The notes under the pieces are model-generated. The model was not told where the DNA came from, made no database searches, and saw nothing but the letters and a program-made list of their open reading frames with translations. Of a stretch of 64,000 nucleotides of DNA, positions 14,131-27,452 are shown piece after piece. The translations under genes and the position numbers were made by a program. Origin of the DNA: Rhypophila decipiens (taxonomy: Eukaryota > Ascomycota > Sordariomycetes > Sordariales > Naviculisporaceae); assembly GCA_033297075.1 (NCBI GenBank), contig MU858055.1, positions 124,001 through 188,000 on the forward strand, in the 5' to 3' direction. Every line of letters begins with the position of its first letter. Position 1 is the stretch's first letter.

Positions 14131-15198
14131 AGAGCCACAATTGGCACCCACCTCACCGGTCCCGACGGAAGACTTTCGGTAGTCTTTTGGGACATTCTGT
14201 CCTTGATATTTTGCTCTCTAATGACCTCGTCGTTGAAAAACCTCCGCGCCACAATACCACACCAGAAAGGGGCGGAATAGCTATGATTCAGCGACAACCT
14301 TGAAAGCAAGCCTTTTTATTGCTCACCAGAGGGAGTCTTGGGGAGCCGTTTCTTTTCTCCTTTTCTCTCTCCCTTTATACATCTGATAGACCACACGGGC
14401 TTTAGAGTTTGTCTTGCGGCGGTTCCTCTTTTCCTTTGTACATTTTAGGGGTCATGGTTTCAGTTGAAACGGGTATAGAATTATGAAAGGCCGGGCAATG
14501 GAACTGTAATTGGTACATATGTTTTCTCTTCTCTTCTTGCGGCTTGCGGTGAATCAGGTCAGTTCTAGGATACCCTCTCGCTCCCTGCGTCTCGTTCTGT
14601 AATTGCTGTTGAGCACGCCTTGCCAGTTTTTCTCCTCGTTCTTGGGCCTACCCTAATAATTCCCATCGCCTTTTGGATTTATTCTTACTTGGGGGAACAT
14701 TACCTACCTAGTTGCAGTGTTTTCGTACAAAGTCAAGGGAAACGGCTGGATGTTTGGAGTTGGGTAGCGAACACGTACGTCACGTTGCCCGTTTTAACGA
14801 AAGTACAATATCTTAATATGAGTCGTAATAACATATTATATAAGTGATTTTCCCGCTCGCTGTTTTGCCTCTGTCGATATGTAGGCTTCTTTCAAAGGAA
14901 GTAGTTGTGGGTGACCATCAAGTTTTGACGACAGGGAAGTGAACCAGGGTTAGGGTTGGCAGTTTAAGTGGATATTATCCCCAACTCACCAACTTCGTTC
15001 GGGCTTCGACCACTGGCATCTCAAGCTTCCTCGGGAGCAAATACAATTTTTGAGCTCTCATCAAAGGAAAAACTTAGTAAAGGAGCTACGATTCACTGAC
15101 CAAAACTTCTGATATCTGACTTTTTGCCAATATCCAATCACCCACAAGGTTGTACATTTCACCACACATCACTTTTTTAGCTTTACTCATTCCTCGTG
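14131..15198. other. Non-coding, tandem intergenic region
   Basis: This holds the 3' flank of the NADH dehydrogenase gene and the promoter of DML1. The only item I see is a telomere-like motif at 14946-14957, about 250 nt upstream of the DML1 start. Confidence 0.6.
14946..14957 (+). repeat. Telomere-like (AGGGTT)2 motif
   Basis: Two copies of AGGGTT, the G-rich strand of the telomere unit, lie in the DML1 promoter region about 250 nt before the start codon. Confidence 0.6.
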
Positions 15199-17092
15199 AT
15201 GCATGAGATCATCACCGTCCAGCTGGGACAGCAAAGCAATTATTTGGCCACTCACTTTTGGAATACCCAGGTGAGTATCGATTCATTTTCGTATGGCCAT
15301 TTATGAAACGATAAGGAGAGAAAGAAACAAACAAGAAAGATGAAATGAAGCAAAACATCCGCATGACAACCGACCGCTCTATGGCTGACATACGCCACCT
15401 AAAACCCAGGAATCATACTTCACCTACTCAGAAGACCCCCAAGAAGAGTCCCCCATAAACCATGACACCCACTGGCGTCCCGGCGTCGGTGCCGACGGGA
15501 GCGAGACGTACCTGCCTCGGACAGTGATTTACGACCTAAAAGGCGGGTTCGGCTCCATGCGCAAAACCAACGCCCTCTACGATGACCTCGCTGCTTCTGA
15601 AAACCCAGCACAGAACCTCTCCCTATGGAACGGTCCAACAGCCGTCACCAAGCTCCAGCCTATTGAGCAGAGCTCATACCAAGCGGGTCTCGAGGCGGGC
15701 GTTGAACCCCCGCCCCTGACGACAAGCAGCGTGCGGTACTGGTCTGATTTCAACAGGGTGTTTTATCACCCGCGCTCGGTGGTGCAGCTGAATGATTATG
15801 AGGTGAACTCGAGTATCATGCCGTTTGAAAAGTTTGTCTCTGGGGAAGAGCTATTTGGTGAGCTGGACAAGGAGCATGATCTGCTGGATCGGGACTTGAG
15901 GTTGTTTGCCGAGGAAGCGGATCAGATGCAAGGCATTCAGATCATGGCTAGTCTGGACGATGCTTGGGGTGGGTTTGCGTCGAGGTATCTGGAGCGGTTG
16001 AGGGATGAGTATGGCAAGACGGTTTTGTGGGTTTGGGGCGCTCAGGATCCTGTTGCGGGTGTCTCACGGGTGAGTTATACCTTTTTGGGGGGGACGTCCT
16101 ATGGCTTTGACGCCATAATTACATACAGAAGTACTGACAAGGAAAAATACAGGATAAACGCCTCACCAGACTAGGCAACAAAGCCAGGGCTCTGTCAGAA
16201 CTATACAAACATGCCTCGATCGTAGTCCCACTGGCTGTCCCCCAGCGGCTCCCAAATACTCTCCAGCTGGATCTCTCGTCAAGATGGCATACCTCGGCCC
16301 TGTTAGCATCCGCCGTCGAGACCATCACCCTCCCTTCCCGCCTCAAAGATGTTGCCAACAGAGCTACCTTGGGCACCATCGCCGACATGCTCAACACAAT
16401 GGGACGACAGAGCATTGCCGGGCTACAAATGAGTTTTGACGCAGTCCCACAAGAAGGAGAGCCCAACAGCAGCGAGAAGAAGCCGCATCCTAGCCATGTG
16501 TTCGATCAGCAGAGGGAAGATGGCAACGACATCGAACAGATCAAGCTGGATCTCGACTTCTCCCCATCAGATCAACTAGATTCGTATTCCTCCAGAAACG
16601 GATTCAAGAAACCAAAGGTTTTCAGCCAGAATCTAGTCTGGCGTGGGTACCCCGAAGACAAGAACCAAGATGGAGACGCACGGATGACCGACGTCGATGA
16701 CGACGAAAGGGAGCGGAATAGACGTCGACGACCAGACGAGACCGTCACGAAGAGGTAATAATTATCACCAACTTTAAAAGACATTTTTTCAGATCTCACA
16801 ATGCTAACATAAGCCTAGTTACAAAACCCCATTGAGCTTCCCACTACTGAGCAGCTTCCCCCAGATATTCAGAGATGCCAAAACAGGCGAGCCATTGACA
16901 GGACATGTCAACATCACGGGCAGTGTCTCGACAGACTCATCGGTATCCGACCGCCTTAAGCTGTTACGGACGACGGTTGCGCGATCCATTGGCGTCGAGG
17001 ATCGAGAGAACCTGAGTAACGACCTCGCGGAGATGGCTGACGAATATCATGAGGGTTGGTCGAGTGGCAGTGATGAGGGTGAGGATGACTGA
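15199..17092 (+). CDS. dml1: DML1/Misato tubulin-like protein
   Basis: The Misato family has a tubulin-like fold and is needed for mitochondrial DNA inheritance and mitochondrial morphology. I read exons 15199-15270, 15410-16069, 16153-16754 and 16819-17092, giving 535 residues, about the family's length. The N-terminus [24 protein letters not shown] matches the conserved Misato start (a tubulin-like GxxSN nucleotide-loop segment). It is followed by the [11 protein letters not shown] and [18 protein letters not shown] block and by [17 protein letters not shown]. The last exon opens with [18 protein letters not shown], which is conserved in fungal DML1. The acidic tail ends EGEDD. Introns are 139, 83 and 64 nt with clear branch sites. 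Confidence 0.95.
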
Positions 17093-17452
17093 CCTAGCTC
17101 TCTGCTCTCCCAGCTACCGTGGTCTAAAATAGACACAAAACTTGGGAATTATGCCTGGACTCTGTTAGATCCAAAAAGGGACATTGACACTCAGAGAAGA
17201 GTAAGAAGAAAAGCTTGAAGTCGGTCGTCAATCTGGAGATCTTGCAAGATCTTCTATATGCAAATTGTTTGTTTGCCAAGACCAAGAAAAAGGGGCTGTC
17301 CCCGAGACCAAACAAGACAACAGGCTGGTGAGAACAAAATATCCAACCCAAGAAGCTATTAGGTACAGTAGGTAAGGTAAGTAGGTAGGTGCCGTCTAAA
17401 GCTGCACATTTTGATACTCATCATCATCCTCCACCACAAAGGCAATGTCCCA
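17093..17452. other. Short convergent intergenic region
   Basis: This contains the 3' ends of DML1 (+) and the AhpC-like gene (-). It has GGTAAG/GTAGGTAGGT-like short repeats near 17370-17390 and nothing else I can name. Confidence 0.6.
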
Positions 17453-18602
17453 CTAAGGCACAAACAAGTCATCCTGGTGATTTGTCTCTCTTCTCGCCTC
17501 AACCAGCGCTTTCTTGGCCTGCTTCAGATCCGGTATATCACTTGCGCTGGTGCCGACATGCGCCCACCTCACGATCCCAAACTCATCCACCGCAAAGACT
17601 CCCCCCATCTGCCACCGATTGCCATTGCTGCTCCCCCCCTTCGCACCCTCCTCGCTTTGATCATCACCCGCCGCTCCATGACCATACTCAGCAGTCCCAC
17701 GTCTAGGTTGTTCCGAAGAAGAAGAAGCAGAAGAATCCAAACTTGCCATTGAATTCCCCCAAATCCCTTCGTTAACACCCAGTTTGTACGCCTCGGCGAC
17801 TTGCATCGGCCCAAAGACTTGCCACGCCGAGGCGAGCCCTAGACCCCACCGGGCGTAGAGTTCCCGCGACGGGTCGGTGAGCACCTCGACGTCCCATTCT
17901 CCGCCATTGGCAATCACCCACTTCTCTGCCGCTTCTCGGGACGACGCTTGCGTGACTGCTATGCAGTGGATCTGGTTGTGATTGCGGCTTGAGAATTTTG
18001 TTAGGAGGCGGAAGGTTTTTTCTGCGACTTTTTCGTGTACACACATCATCATCATCATCTTGTTAGTTCTCAATACGGGACGCATTATTACGATGGTGTT
18101 TTGATAATGGGCGGGGGGGGGGGGGGGGGGGGGGGTTATAAAAACGGGTAGGTACCGACATAAAATGACACCCCAAAATTGTAAAAAAAACAAAAAAAAC
18201 AGGTTTGGAAACAGGAAACAGGAACAAATAANNNNNNNNNNGACCCCCACCCCCCACCCCCCCCCCCCCCCCCACCCCCCCCCCCCACACCCCCCCCCCC
18301 CCCCCCCCCCGCCCCCGGCCCCCCCCCCCCCCCCCCCCCCCCTTATACAAACGGTGAGGACAGGACTTACAAGGACAGCCACAATGTCTAAGAAAAACAA
18401 CAACAACTGGTTTGGAACGAGGAAACTGGATCAGATCAGACTTGGGTGCTCGGACTCCCGGCTTGAGGGTCGGGCCAATTTGATGTTGTTGATTATTACT
18501 GTCGGCCGCCGGCGGTGATGATGATGACGACGACGACGGTCTCCTCCAGGCTTGGATCTCCTGCGAGAGCGTGACCCCCACTGACCCAAGGAGGGATGCC
18601 AT
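17453..18602 (-). CDS. AhpC/TSA-like (peroxiredoxin-like) thioredoxin-fold protein
   Basis: This is a member of the AhpC/TSA antioxidant-like family related to the PRXL2 group, with a presumed role in thiol redox. Exons 18602-18371 and 18027-17453 give 268 residues. The core strand VVVVFLRHCGCPF (Cys74 and Cys76) holds the redox centre, here C-G-C. It is followed by AEKTFRLL, CIAVTQAS, the WxVEVLTDPSRELYARWGLG block and the final GGVFAVDEFGIVRWAHVGTSASDIPD strand. The splice junction is fixed by restoring Phe78 (CCT T|TC) in GCPFAEKTF. A disordered Ser/Gly-rich insert of about 45 residues precedes NRWQMGGVF. The intron (nominally 343 nt) contains the first assembly gap. Collapsing the duplicated flank would shorten it to roughly 140 nt. 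Both coding exons look intact. Confidence 0.88.
18113..18342. repeat. Poly-G/poly-C tract with assembly gap (N at 18232-18241)
   Basis: The tract reads G24 (18113-18136), then about 95 nt of A-rich sequence, ten N, then a C-rich tract to 18342. The A-rich part aligns without gaps to the sequence directly right of the C tract, so it is a noisy duplicate. The region sits wholly inside the intron of the AhpC-like gene. Frames that cross it (poly-Gly or poly-Pro) are not real. Confidence 0.9.
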
Positions 18603-19428
18603 TTTCTTCTGTGGGTGTGTCTCTGTTTCTGTCGTCGTTTCGGTGGTCTTTTTTATCAGGTATCGATGATCTAAGGTTCGGTATCATTCCACTTTGGGCC
18701 GTGTGTGTGGAATCCGCGTCGGTATCAGGATGTTCAGATACAGTGCGCAAATGTAGGAGATAGGAAATACGGACAGGGCGGAGTTGGCATATCGGAATCT
18801 CAGATACGGAAAGAAAATGAACGGCCCTAGATTGAGACGATCTAAATCCAAGACAAATTCAATGGTGACGCCCAAAAAGGTACTGGCTAACTAGCAGGAG
18901 CGATTGAGAGCCTTCAGAGGCGGCGGGGTGACTGATGTCATGTGCTCGTCACGCCGTTTGTCACCGGCAACACCATTGTGGAAGGAAGGCTTGATCCGTT
19001 ACTTCCACTACGAACTAGACCATTACACCTAATAAGAGGGGACCAGCAAGTCAAATCACAGGTGACATTTTTGTTTGGAATATTTTACTTTATCAGCCTC
19101 CGGGGGCAATTATCTTTGCCGTTTTCGTCTAAGCTGAGCTACTTCTAAATACAGAGGTCGGTTCGCCCATCTAGATGAAGAAAAATATCGCAACCTACCA
19201 GGTAGGTAGGCGAACCAAAACTCCTGGGCCTAGACATATGCCCATAAAACAACCGACAAGAGGAAGGCCGAGCCCAGTCGCCGAAAAGAAGGGCCCGTAT
19301 GTAAATGTGAGTCTAACCCAACTCCAAGAGTGAAAATGCCAGAAACTGATTATCAGGAATTCATATATGTAGATATCATTATATACTGCGTTTTCATGCG
19401 CCTATTCAATGGTACGTGTACGGCTGTA
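18603..19428. other. Non-coding region
   Basis: This holds the promoter of the AhpC-like gene and the 3' flank of the Zn2Cys6 regulator. Short frames here lack any domain-like content. CCTACC/GGTAGG short repeats occur near 19195-19210. Confidence 0.55.
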
Positions 19429-22221
19429 TCAGTGTATGACCGGAACGTATTGCTTCTGCACCGTCCAGTTCGCATCCGGGCCGTCAAGTCGCCTAAAAGT
19501 CTCCACCCAGCTCCCGCCATCTTCCTTTTCGTTCTCAATGAGAGCGACATGGACGCGCATGTTCTCGGGGATATCGAACGGCGGCTCGGTGAAAGATTTG
19601 GTATATTGTGGCGTTGAGTATTGCGTCCCCGGCCCGCTGGCGCGTTGCCTGGAAGCAGAGGAAGGAGCAGCAGCAGCGGCAGCAGCATGGAAGGAATGCG
19701 AAGAATGTGACGAGGACCTGTCATCTTCGGCTTCCGAGACAAAATTGGCAGATGATAAGTAGTCTAGAGGCAAATCTGTCGATAGTCTTCCATGATGATG
19801 TTGCTGTTGGTGCGCCGGAAACGTCAACGAATGCTGCTGCTGTGGCGAGTGGTGTAGTCCTGGTCCTGGCGGCATCATGACGAGCGGGGGCCCAGTTGGA
19901 TGGTGGTCCATCGGGGTGGGTGGCTCGAGCATGATGCCCGGTGCTGCTGCCGCCTGTGAATACGGGGGCCATGATTGTGCCGGGGCTGTGACTGGAATCG
20001 ATGGATCCATGGACGAGGTTCCTGGTATCCTACCAATGCTATTGCTTCTGCTGCCATTGCCAGAACCCCCGCCCCCTCCACCAACATATATTGTAGGTTG
20101 GGACAGCTCGTCAAACGAGGAAGCAATTGAATGGGCATCGCTAAACGAATGCACCGAGGAGGCTACATCGTGTGGATCGAGAAGCAATGACGGGTCAATC
20201 GGGACCTGAGACAAGTCAAAGTGGTCTGACATGTCAATCTCATCTGACACTGTGCCGGCCATTATCCCACCACTGGGACCCATCGTGCAGGAAACCGGGG
20301 CCGGTTGTGTGGTTGCAGGCATGGCTGTTGTGGTCGGCATTTCGTAAGAAAAGGGGATTGTCGTCGGCTCTGGCTGTTGGGGGGCCTCGGGGGACTGAAT
20401 ATAGGTCGTTACTTCTTGCATACTTGCTGCCCACATATTCTCCGGGGAGAAAGAGAAAGGGAATGAGGCTGGTTTTTGCCGCGCGGCCGGGGAGTTGGCA
20501 CGCGAGTGCTGGTCGTGTGGATTCTCCATAATTCCCAGATGCTGCTCCTCGACCTTCATAATGTACTCGGCTATGGACGCCATGATGTTTGCTCGCCACA
20601 GGTTTTCTCGGCGAGCCGGATTGCGTTTCAGGAGCTGGAGGGCACTCCGCCGGACTGCCGGATGACGGCACTTGGTCGCTACAAAGTACAGCGGGGCGAT
20701 AACGTGCATCTCAAAGGCAAACATGGCCGAGAAGCGGCGCGTGTCAGCTGCCGATGGAGCCTGTCCTGCTGCGACGCCCAATGGCTGCTTGCTTTGGGTC
20801 TCACGGCCTACAGGCAGCGCGAGAGCGTCCATGAAAGAGGTGGCTAGAGGAATAATGGCGGAAAAGGATGTGATGTGATCGTCGAATACCACTTCCCGCC
20901 TGCTGAGGGCGGTTGAAAGCATGATAAAGGTCGTATGGATATGGATCTGTATCAAGGCAATAGACCCTGGCGGTGCGTCTTGGGCCATGGTCGACTGGTA
21001 TAGCGAGAAGGCGACGTTGAACTTGGCGTGTTTGCTCAAGAGATAATTTTGCTCATCCTCGAATGCCCTCATTTCTTCTGATGATGGCAGCACTGCAGAG
21101 ACTTTGATGTGTCTTGTCTTCTTGGTGAAGCGCAAACACTCGTCCATAAAGTCGTAGAGCGTATATCGTACTTCGTCGATCGTCTCGAAAGCGACGGGAA
21201 TCTCCACTGCCGTCTTTAACGACATGGGGATCGCGACGGGATCGCAACCAATCATCAGAGACGTCAAGCTGAGGCGGGTGTAGACCGGTACGAGGTGCTG
21301 CTTGATGATGTCGATCTCGGGGTTCCTCGATTTGCGTCCCAATTGGCCGAGAATCTGTCTGCCCTGTTCGAGATGGAGAAGTGACTCTCTGTCCTTGCTC
21401 TGCATGAACTCTATGCACACGAAGAGGATGCATGTCAACAGAGGCACCAGGGGTTTCGCGTCGACATGCCTCATCTGGTCCAGCAGATATCCAATGGCCT
21501 TGTTGTACTGCCATAGAGCGAAGGACTGCCTGTCTCCCATGTCGGCATAGGGCACCATGCCTCTCATCATGCCCTCGTGAAGACTGCTGACGGCCAAGAC
21601 GGCGTGCTTGACGGCGGGCTCGGTCTGACATATTTGCAACACGAGCACGCGCCAGAAGGAGCCATCAAAGTCACCCGACAGACACGGCGCCGTTACGTGC
21701 TGGAAGAACTGGAACGACCGGACCTCGTCGGCCGAGGCCCAGTCATAGAAGACGGTCAGCGAGCCGTGTGGCTCGCCGTGGCCGCCGGCGCCGCCATGCG
21801 CTCTTCCGGCTAGGCTACCGGAGCGCGGTTGGCGCTTGGTGCTGGGCAGGTAGCCATCACACCTGCGGCCTGTTTTGGTGCATCGAATGCAGAATGGCTT
21901 GGCTTCATCACACTTGACCTTTCGTATCCTAAGCGCCGAGTCCGAGGTGGTGTCAGTCTACCATGTCATGGGGTAAAAATCTCCGAGGCCAACGCAGACC
22001 TTCAGTCTGTTTGAGACCCAAACCGAAAGGAAAGTGATCTCCCCTGCTTGAGATGTCAAAGGATATGATGGTCTGTGAAAGATGGTCACTCACTTGCAAG
22101 TTATACAACCGGTCCTGACCTTCTTGGACCCTTTCCTCCCAGAGTGGGCGGGTTGGAAGTTGGAGCTAGTTGGTGAGTTAGAGTCCGAGTTGTTGCCCGA
22201 CCTCTCCGGTTCCTGCATCAT
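19429..22221 (-). CDS. Zn(II)2Cys6 transcription factor with fungal-specific regulatory domain
   Basis: This is a nuclear DNA-binding regulator; its target is not deducible from the sequence. Exons 22221-22094 and 21928-19429 give 875 residues. The binuclear zinc cluster has cysteines at 39, 42, 49, 56, 59 and 66 (C-x2-C-x6-C-x6-C-x2-C-x6-C), and the intron falls right after the second cysteine. The following basic linker (STKRQPRSGS) is short. A helical regulatory region follows from VFYDWASADEVRSFQFFQH through the LLTCILFVCIEFMQ segment to about residue 490, typical of the large ascomycete family of C6 proteins. The last 350 residues are Pro/Ser/Gln/His-rich with short poly-Gly, His and Ala runs, then a structured tail near ENMRVHVALIENE. 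The start is the first of two adjacent Met codons. The 165-nt intron is long for this window. Confidence 0.92.
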
Positions 22222-24449
22222 CGCGCCTTCCCGTTCGGCTTGCTACGGGGCCTTTCCGAGACTTCGGGTTCTGGTCGGTGTTGGTCGAGCTTGGTCGGTG
22301 CTTGCCTTTTGGCTCTCTCCCTCGTTCTTTCCTTCTTTTCTCCTTTCTCTACTTCCTTCTGCCGATATGTGACGCAAGGGTGGGTATTGAAATCTGCGAC
22401 TGGCGTCCGAGGAGAACAACTCAAAGCGAGGTCTGGTCTTGCCATATAAAGACCGAGTGCGAGCTCCCAGACCGAAAGGATGTGGAGATGGGTCGCCCAT
22501 ATGTATGCAGCAACTGTTCATATATATAAATCATGCTCCCCTTTTCCTGAGACTAAGACTTTGAGGAACTCTGCCCCAGGTCGACCGTTTCTTTTAAGCT
22601 GGGACATGGATTGCCTTCCCTCCACCGCCTTCCTGCCACTCGGTCGAACCCCCCAATTCCCGGGACTGGTGTACAACTACATGGAGAATACCAAACAACA
22701 TGCCCATTCCTACACAACCTTGCTCACGAATACGTAACTCGCTCACAGACTGGCTAGCAGGGCCATCCAAGACGCTGTAACGCCCAGCTGGGGCACAGGA
22801 TTGGCCCCGCAGCCAGCCCTACCGTGTTGCATGTGTATCCTGTACATCCGCGCCGCTGCGGTCCTGATCCATCAAACACTTTGTGCTACCCAGACTGCTG
22901 ACGAGTTGGGAGGGGTTGACAGGGGTTGGTACTGTACTGTGCACTAAGGAATACCGTACCGATGCATACCCATCTCCCGCCAAATCTGAAAACCCAACAT
23001 GCGAGGAACTTGGGCCCCGGTCCAGGCTCTAAGCCGCGTAGGATTAGGGATGGGGAACATGGCCTGCTAACCATACCCCATACGGATAGATATGCACTTC
23101 GGGTTAGTACTGTTTCTGTCTACCGTGGCAGTCGTGGCTAGTGTTCCGCTGGTCTCTGTGGCCGGGCCATTCGATCTGAACGGCAGGAAATAGAAATGTT
23201 ATTTTCTGATTCTACCATTTTCATCATCAAGTTCACCTTGTTGCTTTTTACCCCCCAGACGATTAACTAGTAGAAATATAGGTACTCTTGCGCTGTCTCT
23301 TGAACTTGCTGGGACCGGCAAAGCTTCGAGGAGCGTGTATTGCTGCATCCTCGATATATGCACGGCAATGATACCGGGATTCTACAGCTATCTGCTGCGA
23401 CACCAAGACACCTTCGAAGCAGGAGAACTAAAGACTGCAGTGGACAGACTTATGGTTTCTTTTGATGTTCAATAAACACGCCAAGCACGGGTATCGATTG
23501 TGGCGTCCCAAGACCCGCGGGATTGGACCGTGAACGAGGAAAGAATGCTAAACCAAACAGGATGCTAATCCCAATCCCTTTGTTTGAAAGGTGCCGTACC
23601 TTTGTTTAATAACAACGTAAGCAGCAGTTGGGGTTATCGCCGAGGTGTTAACGGGATGCATATCGGTACGTATATTACACCTATGGATGATCTGGTGATG
23701 GGTCGCGATGGAGATATGGATGATGGATATCTACCGTAACTCCGCAAAATGACCCAATTAACTGTTTGTGGCGCCTATCACCATCCATGATCCATGGCCC
23801 GGCTCCCATGGGCCTACAATCTCCGCATGGCCAACGGAAGTGTTCTGGCAAGCACTGTAAGCTTGGAATAAGAACCTAGTTTTTTGGCTACCTAGCCATT
23901 AACCCCGTCTGTCTGAGTTATACCTGTATTCGGAAAGTGAAGCATCTGATTGGCCATGTCTACCTTGGCACCCTTGATCGTCCATTGGGCTTTGCTCACT
24001 GCTAACTGCTACCCAGAACAACTCCGTACGGACCACGGATGAACAGATCTAGTAGGTTATCACTTGTGGACTTTTGATAACTGGCAAAGTTCCCGGGTTA
24101 TCGCTTTAGGTTTGATCTCCGCGATGACGACTCCCGGCAAGACCCGGATACTAATTACAAGTCCACTGCGTTGCGGACTTTGAGAAAGCTTATGGAGTCA
24201 CTTACGTGGTTAAGCAGAATGTGACTCTGGGCTTTGACTGATAACTGGCCAGAGCCACAATCCAGAATCAAGCACAAAGTCAAACACATTCATAACGTTA
24301 ATCTTGGTCCCTACCAGGCCCCCTGCACGCCCTTGCTGTCAATTCATCCTCTGAGCCCGGGTAAGCATTTCATAATTACAGGGCCAATCCCTCAAGGAAT
24401 ACCGGTACTGCCAAGAACAATACTCACGCATGGGATGCGAGTTCCAAAC

Positions 24450-24479
24450 GGATTCCTTCCCTTGGGATTCCTTCCCTTG
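24450..24479 (+). repeat. 15-bp direct tandem duplication
   Basis: Two perfect adjacent copies of GGATTCCTTCCCTTG lie in the long non-coding stretch. Function is unknown. Confidence 0.85.
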
Positions 24480-27411
24480 TTTTTATGATTAGTAGTGTGC
24501 AGGTTGAGGTTCAGAACCTGGAGAACGACGACTCCTTCCCAGAACAGCAACAGGTCTAATGCAGAAAATAAGTTTCCGGCTAGTGTACGGCGTGCGTTGT
24601 GAGCTCCGGGACCAGCCCGGAAGGCACGAGTGCACGGCCACGGCCAGAATCGACTGACTTTTCGAGGTCGATCGATCCCTTTCATCTTCTCAAGGTTGAT
24701 TAGAAATCGATGACTGCCCCCTGTCGTACCGTGTACGCCCTACAGTCGTACCTGCTCTCCACGGCTTTTGAACATTTTCCATGGAAAAGACCAGGGTAGG
24801 CACGATCTGCCATGATAACGCATGGCCTCCACCCCTCCCGCTTCTCGGTACCTGCCAGTGCCAACCCCGTCGCTCTCTCTCCGTGCCCCGCACGGCAAAC
24901 GGGTGAAGTCTGAAGTCGAACCGCGCGGGACGTTCTTTCTGAAGCTCCGCGGGATCCGAATACCGGCCTATCAACTTTGATCAAGGCAGGACATTTGAGA
25001 GTTTGACATACATTCTCATCCACTTCACCACCATCCACCCGAATCGTCCTGCAAGCCACACTGATGATCCCGTCCCTTCTTCGGCCTCTTCATCAATGCA
25101 AGGTTCTTACCACAAGTCATGCCACTGCAGGTTTCCCAGTACAACCCCTCATTGGTCCGTTCTCGGGTTCCTGGATGGACGCGGAGATAGGGACCTGCCA
25201 GACACAGCGCCCAAGGCAACAAGCACCAGCACCTATGGTATGGTATGCCAATTTCACCGCACGAAATGATCCATGCATTGCAATGGCACGGCACCCGGGC
25301 GCCAGCGGCAACCCGATTATTCTTCCGCCGTGGCTTCGGCGCTGCGGAATACTGTAGGTATGTTTGCAGGACGAGTACACCACCAAGCCTGTATTATACA
25401 CCACATCGCGATGTTTCCGGCTGCACACGCGTCATCTGTTCGGTCCAGTTCTCTGTGTCCGTACTCCGTACATACCAGCACCCCAGATCTCCTGGTCTGA
25501 TAGAAAACCGTGGGGTTAGCTACGAGAGCTCGAGCTTGGCCACTCTCACGGCATTGCCATCGTTTCGTCTCGTGGCCCCTGGCTCCTTGCATGCGCAAAT
25601 AATGGGAGCTGGCCGCCGCTTTCCTGATGACTAGTTTCCCCTTGATTATCGTGCCTTATTTTTATTGTTGGTCTGGACGCGGTTGCGCATAGTGCAATAT
25701 GGAGGAATGTGCCCAGCGAGCAGCTGAAGGTAAGCTCCGTCTGTATCCCATATGGAACTTTAACACAAACTCCAGAATAGGACATTCGCTTGAGGGAGGG
25801 ATTGTTATGATATGTATACTACGGAACGGCGTACCGCCCGAGAGTCAATTTGGAAGAGCCCTGCTGTGCCACATGGATACCTATGCCATGCTTGCCGAAG
25901 ATCCCTTGTTCTGACAAGCCTTGGGCCATATGGTACGGCCACGGTCAGACCGTTTTGCGTCGAGAACTTTCATTCAGACCTGTCATCAAAGATGCCATTG
26001 CAGCAGACTTGCCGGTTGCGAAATACACATACTTGACATACAACATGTGAGAGCAGAGAGCTCGACACGGCGGCAATAAATCCCCGTCCCTCCTCTATTG
26101 ATCTTGGGGTATTTGTTTTCGAAATCGTCAAGCTTCAACTCCTTGCGGACAAGATGAGAGCAACAAGCTTGCGTCATGACGGTACGGTGGTGTCGAATCC
26201 TTCTCCATTACGGGTATGGATACAATCCGGTGCAAGGACCTTTTCACACACCCCTGCCTGCGTCCCAGCAGAAAAAGGGGCGTGCTTTCTGTCTGTCCGA
26301 CCCAGGATGAAGCTGATTGGTCAGCTCGGACTAAGAGCTCGCACTTTTATAATAGAACGTCTTCCCCCATTCCGGCAAAGCCTTTTCGAACACTACAACC
26401 TCGCTCGACTGACCATTTCGACGACGACACGGAAACAAGCCTTGGAACGCACGCCAGTGCTCCTGCCAGTTCCTCAGCCCTATGCAGATACGCCTGTCGT
26501 ATACTGGCTCGTTTTGTCATCGGCATGCTACAGAAGGTCCAAACGATACGAACTGGTCGAGGAAGAAGCTGAATCCCATCTTTCTCCTATATCTCTTCGC
26601 TGAAACTTTCCACGACGCTTACCATCGTCCATTAACTCAAAACCCTTAAGTGTGTATGCATAGGGACATCGCCTCCGCTTCCTGCCGGGCCAGAGGACTC
26701 TCGGTGACCGATTTGGGTTGATACGCGAATGTGAATTATGACCGGTACACTTACCGGTATTCTTCACACATTGGGCATGCTACCTGACATACCCCTATGA
26801 CCCCTACCCTGAGCTACCAAGCGTCCGGAAACTTTTAAACTACGGAGACATATCCAAACTCAGGGGGCCAAAGTCCCATCCACTCTGGTGGATGCACGGA
26901 AACCGGCTACGCTACCTCACTTCATCCTCTTGTGCGCCGAATAGACGCCACGCGCGGGGTCCACACGAATAGTTGAACCAACTACCACACCATATCAACC
27001 GCCGGGGAAGGGGCCATGACGCAGAAGGTGCAGAACAAGCATCCCGGGGTGTAGGTATCCAGAAAGCTAGCAGCACTGCCCCCCCATCTATCAGGTTTCA
27101 AGGTCGTGTTTTTGTTTAGCTATGCTACACTACTCACTCCAAAACCTGGATCCTGGGGATCGCTCGAAATTACTGCCACGATATCTAGGCAACAGCAATC
27201 CGCGAGGAGTTCCCCAAATTTGGGCAAACCTTTTTATATATTGGGGTTCTGTAGCATTGCGATTCTGCCTTGCTAACCCGCTTTTACAACCCAATCTTGC
27301 CGTGAGTACAAGCAGATGAAACTGGACCTTCCCGGGAGGACCCAGCTACTCTTGGTACCTACTACCTGGCTGGGCCAACAAACAAATGTAGGCCCCGATG
27401 CTAGGCCCCAA

Positions 27412-27452
27412 GTGGTGGTGGTGGTGGTGGTGGTGGTGGTGGTGGTGGTGGT
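27412..27452 (+). repeat. (GTG)n trinucleotide microsatellite
   Basis: An uninterrupted run of GTG of nearly 14 units. On the minus strand one frame would read poly-Pro, but that frame has no other coding character. Confidence 0.9.

Noticed and set aside
17453..18406. Continuous frame reading through the assembly gap with poly-Gly
   Set aside because: It runs through N bases and a homopolymer artefact; the real gene splices this region out.
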